64,000 nucleotides of DNA from Bradysia coprophila (Eukaryota > Arthropoda > Insecta > Diptera > Sciaridae), in assembly GCF_014529535.1 (NCBI RefSeq), contig NW_023503409.1, forward strand, positions 4,588,390-4,652,389. Direction: 5' to 3'. Below are positions 23,729-33,951 of this stretch, in pieces (the stretch's first letter is position 1; each line of letters begins with the position of its first letter). The notes beneath the pieces were generated by a model. The model was given only the letters and a program-made list of their open reading frames with translations. It was not told where the DNA came from and did no database searches. Both the position numbers and the translations under genes were made by a program.

Positions 23729-23789
23729 GAGACTGTATTTAGAAATTAAAATCCTTAAAATAGGCACTGACTCGTAGTCATTTTGATGC

Positions 23790-23896
23790 TTCGGGCCGAA
23801 AATGAGTGCAATTTTGGACTTTTTTCTCAGAGTAGTTTGCTCCCACGTATCTAATAAAAGGGCGTAACCTCCCCCAAAGTTTACAGCCTTGATTCT
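23790..23896. repeat. partial copy of the CAAGGCTGTA hAT-like MITE
   Basis: The stretch CTCCCACGTATCTAATAAAA, then GGCG, CCTCCC and GTTTACAGCCTTG, matches the right half of the complete element at 26548-26776. No matching left end is seen, so this is a fragment. Confidence 0.6.
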
Positions 23897-24088
23897 TTGT
23901 AGTGTAGACTGTAGATTTGCGTTACGACGCCTTACTAACGTGGAACCATGATTTCTGGTCAATTCTAAGGGAGATTTTTTTACTTACAGTCAAGAGAATA
24001 TTCCAAAGTGATCCATTACTGACAATCTTAGACTTGTGTTCGTACAAAGAAAACACGTAATTTTTGCGTAAATTTATTTTTATGAAAA

Positions 24089-25754
24089 TCAAGAAAATAG
24101 ACCGACACTAGAATATGGTATTTTCGATAATTTACTGTAATTGAAAAATGCATCCAACTTTCTGCGAAGATCTGAAGGTGCTAATGGATTTAATGGGAAA
24201 TTGATTTGCATCGACCTGTGTAACGTTTTTGAAAAACTCATACGAACACCAAGGGATCGCAGAGATAGTTCCAGTGTTTTGAGTTGCTTCGGTGTATTGT
24301 GTCGAATAAAATCGATAATTATTTCCAAATTTTTTCTGTTCCCTGCGAATGACAAATGTTGTAGGTTCGTACGATCCATCAGTTTGCAAATCGATTTAAC
24401 TTGTCCGATGTGAACCAAACCGATTTTTAATGTGTCTAAAGAACTATTCTGCTCGATAAAGCGAACGAGATCCTTCATGCCGTTCATTTGTATATAGACA
24501 ATATGCAGCTGCTTCAATGCACTGAATTTTAACTCGCAATCGATTCTGGAGATCGCCGGAATGAATAATTGTTGAAGATAAGGACACTTTTCAACCACAA
24601 ATTTTAATATGTTCTTGGAAGGTGTATTGCTCCAATCATCAAGCTCTAAATTTTCGATTGACGGGAATTTGGTTAAAATAGCTTTGATTAATTCAGGCTG
24701 AACGAATAATCCACAGAGTTTCAAATGTTTCAATCGAAAATTGGGTTTAGAATCAAGCACCTTTTGGAAAAGTGAATTATCGTCTTGAAACGCTCCAACA
24801 TCTAAAACTAGTGATGTAACATTGTGCAGATTGAATATGATTGATTCGATGATTGGTGTACAATATGCAATAGAGATGTGAACATTCGTCAGCGATTCGT
24901 TATTGGAACATAGAAATTCACCTATGTTTTTGTCAGTCAGTGTCTTGTTACTGGTCTCGGATGTAATATGACACTTAATTAACCGATTGTTCCAAGAACC
25001 GATGAAATCGCTGTATCTGAAAAGTGTACTCGACGACGTTCCAAGCAAAGTGAGCTCTTGTAACCGATACTGATTGTACAGCATGGAAACTAAATGACAT
25101 CTAGTTCCTTTACCTTCGTCTGAGCTGTTGTTGACTAACAGTGAAGTTATTTGCGACCGTGACAGAAACTTGAAAATCAGCCAATTTGTCTTATGAATCG
25201 AGATGGACCGCAGATGCACAATGCTGATCGGATTGATTTTTGGAAGTTTCAGTTCGATTGCCACTTCAGAGATAACAAGCTCTTCCAAAAACCACGACAG
25301 CCTCAGTATGGTCAGTAAGGTAAAATCGTCCACTGTAGACCTATGTATGGACAGCTTACGCAAATGTGGACCAAATTTCTCGAACACTTTGCTTACAACA
25401 TTGTGACAATCAACGGAAACATCTACCATTTCGATTGTGTTGTACTTTCGTTCCAATCCCATTACTTCATCTTCCGACTTCCAAAATTCGGAAGTAAGTT
25501 TCAGTTTAAACTTCTTCGTTATGGCTGATGAATTCGCAACTATATTGAAGAACCTAAAACCAAACAGTTAAAGGCATGCTCATCAACACAGCGTATAAAT
25601 TTGTTACATCTTACCTCGGACATGTAATCGAAAAATTTTTGATCGACTCACAATCCAAATACAAACAAATTTGGTGAATTATTTCATTGGGTAGGTTATC
25701 AATGGTTGTACGGGGCCGGGGCCTGCAGTTTGTCGAGTCACTTAAAATATCCAT
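24089..25754 (-). CDS. F-box / leucine-rich-repeat protein, copy B (534 aa)
   Basis: Two exons on the minus strand: 25615-25754 and 24089-25553, with a 61-nt intron GTAAGA...TTTTAG at the same codon (AG|G) as copy A. Exon 1 encodes MDILSDSTN and then an F-box, LPNEIIHQICLYLDCESIKN, continuing as FFNIVANSSAITKKFKLKL. The C-terminal part is leucine-rich repeats that align with copy A along their whole length, with clear divergence. An SCF substrate-receptor role is inferred from the domain pair; the target is unknown. The two copies flank a transposon-rich interval, so they are a tandem pair pushed apart by insertions. The open frame is intact, suggesting both copies are under some constraint. 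Confidence 0.82.
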
Positions 25755-26126
25755 TGCTGGGCTTTGTTAATGTATCATTTAAAGATTGTTGGCCAGTACA
25801 CGAACAGAGTAGTTCTTAAGTTCTTGTTGTTTCTTATTGTAGAAGAATTATTATAATGACGGATATGACAATAAGACGTCAACGATGAACATTGTTGACA
25901 GATACAGATATATGGGACATTCCAAAGTTAATTGCGCTACAAATTTCGTCGTTAATTTTTTTTTTTGAAATCGAATTTATATTAATGAGCGATAAACTGT
26001 ATTTATTGGCTATAGTTTGTATAAACTCCGAAGTGGTGGATGAATTAGCCGCATTGTTGCGTCACATATTTGTAATTTGACTAGTTATGGACAAGTCACT
26101 TGTTTTGTGTCTAATTTGAGGTCACC
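25755..26126. other. non-genic stretch
   Basis: Upstream flank of copy B. No recognisable gene or repeat; a 62-codon open frame without an ATG start is not convincing. Confidence 0.4.
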
Positions 26127-26245
26127 TAACGCACTTCAAGCATAAGTGGTACTCTAAATAAAGTACTGTAACTGGACAGTTTATTATACAAACGTAAAGA
26201 CATTTTCATGCAAAATAGAGTACTTTCTGCAGCGATGGGTCAATG
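26127..26245. mobile_element. truncated MITE of the CAACGCACTTCAAG family
   Basis: Left end TAACGCACTTCAAGCATAAG followed by TGGTACTCTAAAT matches the copies at 22401 and 37547. The interior ends near TAGAGTACTTTCTGCAGC, and no right inverted repeat follows. Confidence 0.6.
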
Positions 26246-26407
26246 ATCCATGGGCCAAAAATTTGGTCTTTCTGGTAAGGTATTTTAGTGGCTAGAGAGG
26301 GTAGAGGGCAAGCAACTGATCAATCTCTCTGATTGAAAAATAATTTAAATATTTTAATTCTAATTTAAAAAGCAAAACTCAGTTGAACCTTTTTTCCGAC
26401 TGGACCT

Positions 26408-27425
26408 CATGGCAGGGACTATTTTTGAGAATTTTGAGAATTCTTTGAGAAATTTGTGAAATATTTCTTTAAATTTCTCAAAATTTTACAATTTTTTTTT
26501 TCTTACTCTTCTGAATAAAATTTATTTACTTACCAGTAGCATATACCCAAGGCTGTATACTTTGGGGAGGTCACGCAGATACAGATACGCGGGTGACACA
26601 CCACACTTGATGATAAAATGGCCGATTTCATACAAAAATTCACCTTCTGTGATGATTCTCATCGCTGTGATGATGTGGTGAACTTTTTTTTGTATGTAAA
26701 ATCATCAGACGTGGTGTGTTCCCGCGTATCTAATAAAATGGCGGTCTGCGTGACCTCCCCATAGTTTACAGCCTTGCATATACCAACGTAATCTGAAACA
26801 TTGAAGTGCTTATCATTCATACGGCTAACAGCCGCTCGTAGTATGAAAGAGAAAGTGTCTATTGCGAATTATCCCATAGATGAGAATGACATGTGAAATT
26901 GTTTGTAAACAAACGATGAAGTATTTGTGATAATAACTTTTGACGAAATTCTCATTAGAATTAATTCATTTATTGTTACCAATACGTGTAATTGTGATAC
27001 TAAGATTAATATGTACATGTTTTTTGTAGCCAGTGAAAATGCTAACGATTAGTTGGCGAAATATCTGGTTAAATTAAAAAAACAAATTGAGCTCACGAGC
27101 AAACATCCAAAAATTTTCCGACAAGCACATTCAACCCCAAAAAAAATAAATTATGAAAATTAACTTTGTTACGTGCCTAACGATGTAGACAATGTATTAA
27201 ACGTTTTAGGAACTGATTTAGACAGCTAGTTTTGATAAATACTTGAAAACTGAATATCGAAGGCTTTAATTACTTCTTCTTACTCTTTTTCGACTGTACG
27301 AGTTCTCTGGTTACTTTTTTGTCTGTCTGCACATAAAATTACATTGTTAAACCATGTTTTAAGCTTTCAAAAATTTGAGAATTTTTTTAGAATTTTGAGA
27401 AGTCCGATTTCTCAAGAATAGTCCA
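26408..27425. repeat. possible split element with TTGAGAATTT cores
   Basis: CAGGGACTATTTTTGAGAAT near 26412 and the inverse of GGACTATTCTTGAGAA near 27400 could be two ends of one CAGGG-type element opened by later insertions, including the hAT-like MITE at 26548. No exact duplication supports this, so it is tentative. Confidence 0.25.
26548..26776. mobile_element. hAT-like MITE, 229 bp
   Basis: Inverted ends CAAGGCTGTA and TACAGCCTTG, with pairing over about 70 bp per arm (GGGGAGGTCACGCAGA against TCTGCGTGACCTCCCC; TACGCGGG against CCCGCGTA). An exact 8-bp duplication, CATATACC, sits at 26540-26547 and 26777-26784. Eight-bp duplications and CA...TG ends are typical of hAT elements. Confidence 0.85.
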
Positions 27426-28200
27426 TGCCTCAGAAGTACTCAAAATGTCCCGTTTTGATGTATTTTTACTAAAATCGCTGCAGATTTAATGAAAATACTT
27501 AATAAATGTTACAATTTAGCTGGAATGTCCCATATAAGCATCGGTAAAGTAGAAACATTAAGTTATGTGCGCAACAATGAAATCCTGACCTGTCAAGTTA
27601 TCATATTACATGCATACATGTAACAAAATTAAGAAGATTTTGAAATACGAAATAGTTACGAGTATTTGGTATTCCATATTTTGCACACATAAACGAAACT
27701 ACATTCGGAACAAAAATTTCCGTTGATTAAATATAATAGTTGCAAAAGTGCAACGACGAAATGAACGACCAATCGAACGAGCTATAACTCCATAATATCG
27801 AAAGTCATGTTAAAATTTAAAATCTGTCTGAAGAATTTGCGAATTAACTCTTTTGGTACTTCGCCCTCCAGTGCGTAGACATTAATGAGTTTTTCGATGG
27901 TTTTCGTATCAATAAGTTTCAGAGAAAAATTGTTTATGAAAATCGGGTGAGTAGTTCCAGAGATGCAAGTCCGTCTTAGTCTGCAATTTTGAATTTATAA
28001 TGTGGTCGACCTTTCACCAACCACCAATAGAAAAATTTAATTGTGGTGCACAATATTTCAGCAATTAATAACGTAGAGAAACTCAAGACCTTTATGAAGT
28101 GATGAAGATAATCGGAAATACTAACTAAGCGAAACAGTACCAACCTTCCAGAGTTGTCACTCAAAACAACTAGTTTATTTCAAACTTGGAATCAACGTAT
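26800..28200. other. non-genic stretch
   Basis: AT-rich. No domain-bearing open frame and no further repeat seen beyond the possible right end near 27400. Confidence 0.4.
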
Positions 28201-28205
28201 TATAA

Positions 28206-28770
28206 TCAAATAGTGACATAGGAGCATGGCACTACTCCAACGTCGGTATTATCTATAAGTCCGAATGCCCCGAATGTTAGGTCAACAATTCTTCCTTGCA
28301 CAAAAGGACCTCTGTCGTTTATTGTAACGTCGACGCTTCTTCCGTTGTTCTTATTCGTCACACGTATGCGAGTGCCAAATGGTAACGTTTTGTGAGCAGC
28401 TTTCATTGCAAATCTATCAAAAGTTTCACCAGACGGTAATACATAGCCGGGAGGTATTTCTCCTTCAGCACCATACCATGAACATTGTCCAGACTCTGAA
28501 TGAAAATTAAGGTTTGATGCTTGACATACGTTCCGATTATCTATCTGAAACAATAATACCCTGAGCCTGAACTGGTGGACTAGCTGATCCTCCTGGACAG
28601 CAATAATACATATCACCGTTACTACAAGGTTGGATATTTGTTTGATGCCAATCACTACTAGGAAAACAGCCCCGTTCAGCCCACGAATTCGGTTGGCAAC
28701 CAGACCACCAACATTGTGACTTCACACCTACTGCACAAATTAATAAAATACCGAAAATAGGAAAATTCAT
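28206..28770 (-). CDS. secreted RlpA-like double-psi beta-barrel protein (166 aa)
   Basis: Two exons on the minus strand: 28560-28770 and 28206-28495, with a 64-nt intron GTATTA...CATTCAG. The start at 28770 gives a signal peptide (MNFPIFGILLICAVGVKSQ). A Cys-rich module follows (residues 20-58, with CQPNSWAERGC and DMYYCC), then a short Pro/Ala linker and an RlpA domain from about residue 72: GQCSWYGAEGE, SGETFDRFAMKAAHKTLPFG, RIRVTNKNNGRSV, INDRGPFVQGRIVDL. Bacterial RlpA is a lytic transglycosylase acting on peptidoglycan; its essential Glu and Asp lie 37 residues apart in Pseudomonas, and E94 and D131 here have the same spacing. The sequence reads much closer to bacterial RlpA than to expansins. 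Secretion, an intron and a TATA box show it works as a eukaryotic gene. Peptidoglycan or another glycan as substrate is inference; digestive or antibacterial use is possible. Confidence 0.85.
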
Positions 28771-28823
28771 AATGGAATTTCTTTTCGAATGATGTACTGC
28801 GGTTTGAAGTGGGTAATTTGTTG

Positions 28824-28831
28824 CTTTTATA
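28824..28831 (-). promoter_or_regulatory. TATA box of the RlpA-like gene
   Basis: TATAAAAG on the minus strand, about 55 bases upstream of the start codon at 28770. This spacing leaves a 5' leader of roughly 20-30 nt, normal for a compact secreted-protein gene. Confidence 0.55.
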
Positions 28832-29916
28832 CTAATGCAAAGATGGAAAGGAAATTAAGTGACGCAAATGAAACTCCGTCAAAAAGGTTTTTGTAATCTG
28901 TTTTCGAGAGCGACACATTGGAACATTGAAATACAAGTTAGGATTTACGAAACTGCCACATTTTCTATACCCGGGTAAAAAAGAAAGTCTCAAAAATTCA
29001 AAAGACAAAAGATTTGACCGTGAGTATACATTTTCGAAATTTTGAGACTTTTATTTTCACTAGGGTATCCAGGTAACTCCCAGTTCAATACATTTAATAC
29101 TTCCCTTCTGCATCTGGAATTATTGGAGTATTTTAGGGTAGTCATGCGATCGACAACAACAATAAACGTTGAGCTTTTGCTAGTGTTGCCTTAATATAGC
29201 GAAATGAATTATATTAATATTAAAGTAACAGATTCTGAAGAAGATATATCTTACACAAATGAAGTAACAGTTTCAAAAATGAACTCGCTGTATTTTAGTT
29301 AGTAGTAATAATCTATTGTAGACTGAACATTTTCATTAGACATAGTTGCATCACTTAAGTTGAACGTAATGCGACCAATCCGTAATTCCGAGTAAAACAT
29401 TTTATTGTGTTTATGTTAAGTGGATGTGTCAGATTCTTTGTTTTTCGATAGCATTGCAAACACCACCTTTACAACTGTTAGATCGCAATTTTTTATGAGT
29501 TTCAAAGAAAAATGCTTATGCAATTAATATTATACCTGGAATAAGATTATGGACCCTATTTGGAAGTAATCGAGATAAGATCCTTCCGAAAATTTTGCAT
29601 TGAAAATGTTTTTTGTTAGGAAAAAGCTTAGTGAACCAACCCAAATTTTGTGGATTCTTAGATTATGATAATTTAGTAAATAAGGTGGTAAAACTGATGC
29701 ACATCCATACGTAAATTAGGCATGAACAGAACTAAAGTAAATTAAAATTAAAACGATCGATTCTGAGTGTATCGTGATTTGAAAGCCAGTTCACGTCGTA
29801 TAAGTGCGGTCGAAATTCAAAATGGAAAGTGCGGAGCAAGGTTTTGAAAGAACAGGTTAAGACACATCTGAGTTGATCACGAAGGCGGTGACACACAAAT
29901 TTTGACAAATAGATGC
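28832..29916. other. non-genic stretch
   Basis: AT-rich flank. A weak inverted repeat of AAGTCTCAAAA and TTTTGAGACTT occurs near 28985-29050. No gene seen. Confidence 0.4.
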
Positions 29917-30029
29917 TATTTATTGAACATACTCAATACAGATTGTTTGAAATGTTAACCTGATAAAAACTATTTTTTTTCTTCAAGTTGACATTTCAAA
30001 CAATCTGTAATGAGTATGTTCAATAAATA
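29917..30029. repeat. hairpin repeat, 46-bp arms
   Basis: TATTTATTGAACATACTC and its inverse bound 113 bp. The arms pair almost completely (ACAGATTGTTTGAAATGTTA against TGACATTTCAAACAATCTGT), leaving a loop of about 20 bases. Probably a miniature element; no duplication was resolved. Confidence 0.6.
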
Positions 30030-30692
30030 CAAGGAAGCGTTGAAATGTATTTTTCGGTTCACTTTTTCATCGAATCGTTCACTTAAAATTCAAATTTTTG
30101 GCACACTTACGGCGTGAGTATGGTCTTACTTGCCGACCATTTGAACTGTTTTTATATCATTTGTAAGGTTTATTTTCTGTAACGTTTTCAATGCACACGC
30201 AGAAGCTAGACTTAATGAGTATAAACGTATGATCACAAGTTCAATACACTGAATCCCATACTTGTTTTCAAATCCCTATACGCCTCACGATACGCTAAAA
30301 ATCTTCATAAAAGATCAATTTATTTTGCCTGTCTGTATTATCTGTTGGAACAAAATGAAAACTCCTAAACACTGATGAATGTACCGAAGCAGAAAGTTCC
30401 TATGAGAAATTCCAAATAGAAGTCCGTTCAGAATTTCTGCTACTGTCTCTTAGCTGAAGATACTATTTATTGATTAGAACTTGATCAAAGAATATTTAAG
30501 AAAAGGTATCGTAACATCTCCTTGCTTTGAGTGTCCAATATTTTAGTTAACGAAAAGTTCATCTAAGTAAAAAGAAGGCTCATTTTCCAAAGAAAAAATT
30601 ATGCTCTGGCGCTTTGGTCACCAAAGTTTGGTGCAGTGCTCATTTGTAGATACTTTGTTCTATTCAGCTGATTTGTGTACTGTGTAGACAGA

Positions 30693-31302
30693 GAGGGATT
30701 CTTTTGAATTTCGACTGGCCGAAATCGGCACTATTTTTTCCGGGACTTTTTTACATATGCCTAGTTAGGCCTTGGTGCCTAGGCCCCAAAACCAGTCTCA
30801 GATATTTTTGATCTTCCATACCTGGTTGGTTGTAAGTGGCCAAAAGTCGAAAAATGGGGTTTCGTAGTCCGGATTTCATTTCCGGAAGGTGACGAGGACA
30901 CGGGCTTGTGTGGGTTCGTTGGAAAGCTGAGGTCAAATACTCCTGGGGCAAATATTAATTTCATAAAATTTGCTGATTATCGGACGAAAATATGACTTCC
31001 GGAAAATTTCTCGAAATCAAAGTAACCTCGGTGAACTTTGATGAGTTCTGTGGCCTCACTAATGCAATTATTTGATTAAATTATTACTTATTATGAATGT
31101 GGAGGACCTCAGCTTTACAGCGATACGCATACGAAACCCCATTTTTCGACTTTTGGCCACTTACAACCAACCAGGTAAGGAAGATCAAAATATCTGAGAC
31201 TGGTTTTGAGGCCTAGGCACCAAGGCCTAACTAGGCATATATAAAAAAGTCGTGGAAAAAATAGTGCCGATTTCGGTCAGTCGAAATTCAAAAGAATCCA
31301 TC
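30693..31302. mobile_element. foldback element 3, GAGGGATT family
   Basis: Left arm from 30693 to about 30890, right arm from about 31120 to 31302. Tips are GAGGGATTCTTTTGAATTTC and the inverse (one mismatch). AGA flanks both sides (30690-30692 and 31303-31305). The element is missing at the matching position of unit 2 (near 34875), which confirms it is an insertion. Confidence 0.82.
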
Positions 31303-31518
31303 AGAATATTTCGTTGATTTCAAACGTAAAGGTTACCTTTTTTAATTTTCGCCATTTGCCTGATTTTCAAGTAAATTTGATTTCTTTATTCAATTTTGTT
31401 GAATGCATACTATGCAGGTATATACACCATTCATTATACAGTTTTCATTTATTGTTTACTAACATTGTAGTAATATTAGGTACCTAAGTTTAACGTTCCG
31501 CGACCTACTTATTATACC

Positions 31519-31527
31519 TATATAAAG
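31519..31527 (+). promoter_or_regulatory. TATA box candidate of dioxygenase copy 1
   Basis: TATATAAAG about 400 bp upstream of the copy-1 start codon, though the MITE at 31622 adds about 190 bp of that distance. The corresponding part of unit 2 (near 35035) reads TATTATACCATCGC, without the TATATAAAG stretch, so promoter strength may differ between copies. Confidence 0.35.
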
Positions 31528-31621
31528 TACATAGCATTCGAGAGAGAAACTGAACGTTCATTGTTGATATGTGTGCGGTCGTGACGTCGTCGTGATAAGA
31601 AAGTAAATGTGATATTAGGTA

Positions 31622-31810
31622 TCAGTGCCGCATCTAACATATTCAGAGCCCTGGATCAGTCAGCTCTTTAGCATCTCTGTTCTTGATCAACATAATTAGG
31701 CAAGTTTTTTTGTCGTAGAAATTCTGTTTTTCCTTGTCTCTCCATCACATTGCATTTTTCCAATGCCTTGGACCACGGTCCAATTGGTCTGTATGAAGAT
31801 GCGGCACTGA
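31622..31810. mobile_element. TA-flanked MITE in the copy-1 promoter region
   Basis: Inverted ends TCAGTGCCGCATCT and AGATGCGGCACTGA, flanked by TA (31620-31621 and 31811-31812), as for Tc1/mariner-type elements. Unit 2 lacks it at the equivalent site (near 35130). Confidence 0.75.
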
Positions 31811-31927
31811 TAGATAACATCATAATCATTCACATGTTGAATTTTTGATGCACTCACATTTAATCGCTATTCAATGAAGATTCTTCATTCATTTGTCTCG
31901 TTTTTGTGTTAATTCATACAAAGTATA

Positions 31928-33368
31928 ATGGAAACTATTCCTGTGCTTGATTTTAATCGTATTTCAACGAAAAATGGAAGACGTCCGTCACGCGAAGATT
32001 GGACATTCGTAGCTGGTGAACTTGATAAAGCATTGAGTACAATTGGATTTGCATACGTAATTAATCATGACATTGATCAAGTTAAGGTCTGTGATAAATA
32101 GCAAAGAAAGTACGAATTTGACACAATTCAATTATTTATTGACATTATTTGGAGCAGATATCGAAGGCTTTCGAAAGATCGAAATGTTTCTTTGAACAAT
32201 CGACTGAGTTGAAACAAAAATATCTTAAGAATACAACAAAATCTCATCATGGATACGTAAATCCAGGACAAGAAATGTAAATTAAGTGATAGACTTACAA
32301 TGATTAAATAATTTTGGTGTGCCGATATAGCAACAGCTGGTTTTGTATCAGCTGGTGAACGTTGTGGTCATTGTTTACTTTGTGTTTATCTTGTTGTTCT
32401 CTATATATGCATGTGTGTGTGAGACGGGTAACAAGCGATAAATGCAGATCGTAATCGTGCTAACAATGATATAGGCACCAGCTGATACAAAATCAGCTGT
32501 TGCTAGATCGGTACGCCGAAATTATTTAATCATTGTGTCATTGTACGGATATCTGACCGAATTTTTGTTTAGATTGCATCCGGGTTCTGGGCATGAAATT
32601 CGAGAGAGTTACGATTTCGTCACGGATCCTAAGAAATTTACAGTTTGTGAAATCGAGAATTTTGATTCAGCAAATATGGAACTGAAAAATGAATGCAGGC
32701 CCGTTATAAAGAAAATATTAAAAGCGTTGGCAATATCGTTGGGATTGGACGATGAGGAGTTTTTCGTTGATAATTCAAAGAATATTGACGATTATACTAA
32801 TGTATCCTATTCCGCCTTTCGTACCATATACTATCCACAAATTGGTAATGATGTCGCTCCCAATACAGTGCGATGTGGAGAGCACTCTGATTATGGTATT
32901 TTAACGATATTATTCCAGGACGATGTTGGAGGCCTGCAGGTATACGAAAATTCGAAACACGAATCTTCTAAAACATTTAATTAATTTAAAAACGCATTAA
33001 GGTTCGAACTGTTGATCAGAAATGGATATCAGCAACACCGATCCCCGGATCCATTTTAATCAATACCGGAGACTTGCTGGAATTTTGGTCTAACGGTTAC
33101 TTTCCTGCCACGGTAACTTATTTGGATTTCGATTGATTGAATTTTGTGAACATAAAAAAATGTTTCATAGAAACACCGCGTTCTTATACCGGAAGCTGAA
33201 ATAAAGAAAAAGACACCAAGACAATCCATTGTGTACTTCCACCATCCCGACAATTCAGCTATAGTTACACCACTAGGTGCGAAAAACCCTATCGACAAAA
33301 ATGAATATGGCTCAATAAATGCTGGTGATTATGCACAACAGCGATTAGATAGTACGTACAAATACTAA
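31928..33368 (+). CDS. 2-oxoglutarate/Fe(II) dioxygenase, isopenicillin-N-synthase-like, copy 1 (317 aa)
   Basis: Five exons: 31928-32086, 32158-32276, 32573-32939, 33002-33112 and 33171-33368, all in frame. The start METIPVLDF matches the usual N-terminus of this family. The iron ligands are visible as GEHSDYGILTILFQDD (HxD) and, after the fourth intron, KHRVL (distal His). RQSIVYF supplies the 2-oxoglutarate-binding Arg. NTGDLLEFWSNG is another family hallmark. The family oxidises diverse small molecules in the cytosol; its substrate here is unknown. The closest family style is the plant/fungal/bacterial type (C1494.01-like) rather than a typical animal prolyl hydroxylase. The donor of intron 1 is the unusual GTCTGT, shared with copy 2. 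Intron 2 is enlarged by a MITE. The frame and catalytic residues are intact. Confidence 0.85.
32298..32535. mobile_element. MITE inside intron 2 of dioxygenase copy 1
   Basis: Inverted ends CAATGATTAAATAATTT and AAATTATTTAATCATTG. The inner arms also pair (TAGCAACAGCTG against CAGCTGTTGCTA; TTTTGTATCAGCTGGTG against CACCAGCTGATACAAAA). The intron in copy 2 (35603-35671) is only 69 nt and lacks it. Confidence 0.75.
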
Positions 33369-33414
33369 CGGGTGCATTTGTATTGTTCGTACCACTCAAA
33401 TGTAAAAGTTATTT

Positions 33415-33579
33415 GTATGCTTGCTAAGAGGACCGAAAGTAAAGCTGTCAATTCGCGGGGCGAAAGCTTTCGCTTTCGCCCCTTCAATCGACATTTCTTT
33501 ACTTTCGGTCCTCTTAGCAAGCATACAAAACTTAATACGTAACTCTTTCGGCCTACTCAATCGATACGTAAATAACTAT
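33415..33579. mobile_element. palindromic insertion in the 3' UTR of copy 1
   Basis: GTATGCTTGCTAAGAGGACC at 33415 and its inverse near 33528 pair almost perfectly over more than 45 bp. A further tail runs to 33579. The 3' flank of copy 2 runs straight across this point (ATTATTTGTTTTCAATTTTC), so the whole 165-bp block is an insertion into unit 1. Confidence 0.7.
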
Positions 33580-33898
33580 TGTTTTCAATTTTCAAATAAG
33601 AAATTTGTAAACTTTTCTTATCGGAATTAACAAATAAATAAATGTAAATCTTGCTTAATGCACTTAGTGTTTTCGACAGAAATGCAATACAATTTTTCTA
33701 GTCATTGAACCCAAAATTAAATTTATTGTAATGTCAGAACCAAGGAATACATTCTAAGATAGAAAAATGATTTGAGGTAATTCTACTTTCGTTCCTGATA
33801 TTCCATGTACCAAAATCACAGATCAATATGAAATTTAGACATCTCATTTCAAAAGATAGGTTGTTTTTGACTCTCTGCTGTCGATTTCGCATATTTAA

Positions 33899-33951
33899 GG
33901 CCAGTTCATACTCGCATACATTTTTGCGATATATGCGACCATGAACTGGCC
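33899..33951. mobile_element. tiny TTAA-flanked hairpin element
   Basis: GGCCAGTTCATACTCGCATA and its near-perfect inverse bound 53 bp, with TTAA on each side (33895-33898 and 33952-33955). TTAA duplications are typical of piggyBac-type and some other elements. Confidence 0.6.

Larger units (their letters stand above)
30490..33700 (+). repeat. tandem duplication, unit 1 (with insertions)
   Basis: Unit 1 matches 34735-36640. Both begin with related sequence (ATCGTAACATCTCC here, ATCGTTACGTCTCC there), continue through GAGTGTCCAATATTTTAGT, a shared promoter region and a five-exon gene, and end with a shared 3' flank (AACAAATAAATAAATGTAAA). Unit 1 is longer because of four inserted elements. 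Confidence 0.8.

Noticed and set aside
26408-27425. A confident single interrupted CAGGG element
   Set aside because: The proposed ends resemble each other, but the flanks (CCTCATGG and CCTCAGAA) do not make a convincing 8-bp duplication.
28206-28770. Bacterial contamination as the source of the RlpA-like gene
   Set aside because: The gene has a spliced intron that restores frame, a eukaryotic TATA box and the same AT-rich surroundings as its neighbours, so it appears to be part of the host chromosome.
30751-30964. Two overlapping minus-strand open frames near the foldback at 30.7 kb
   Set aside because: Contained in the left arm of foldback 3; no domain and no splice context.
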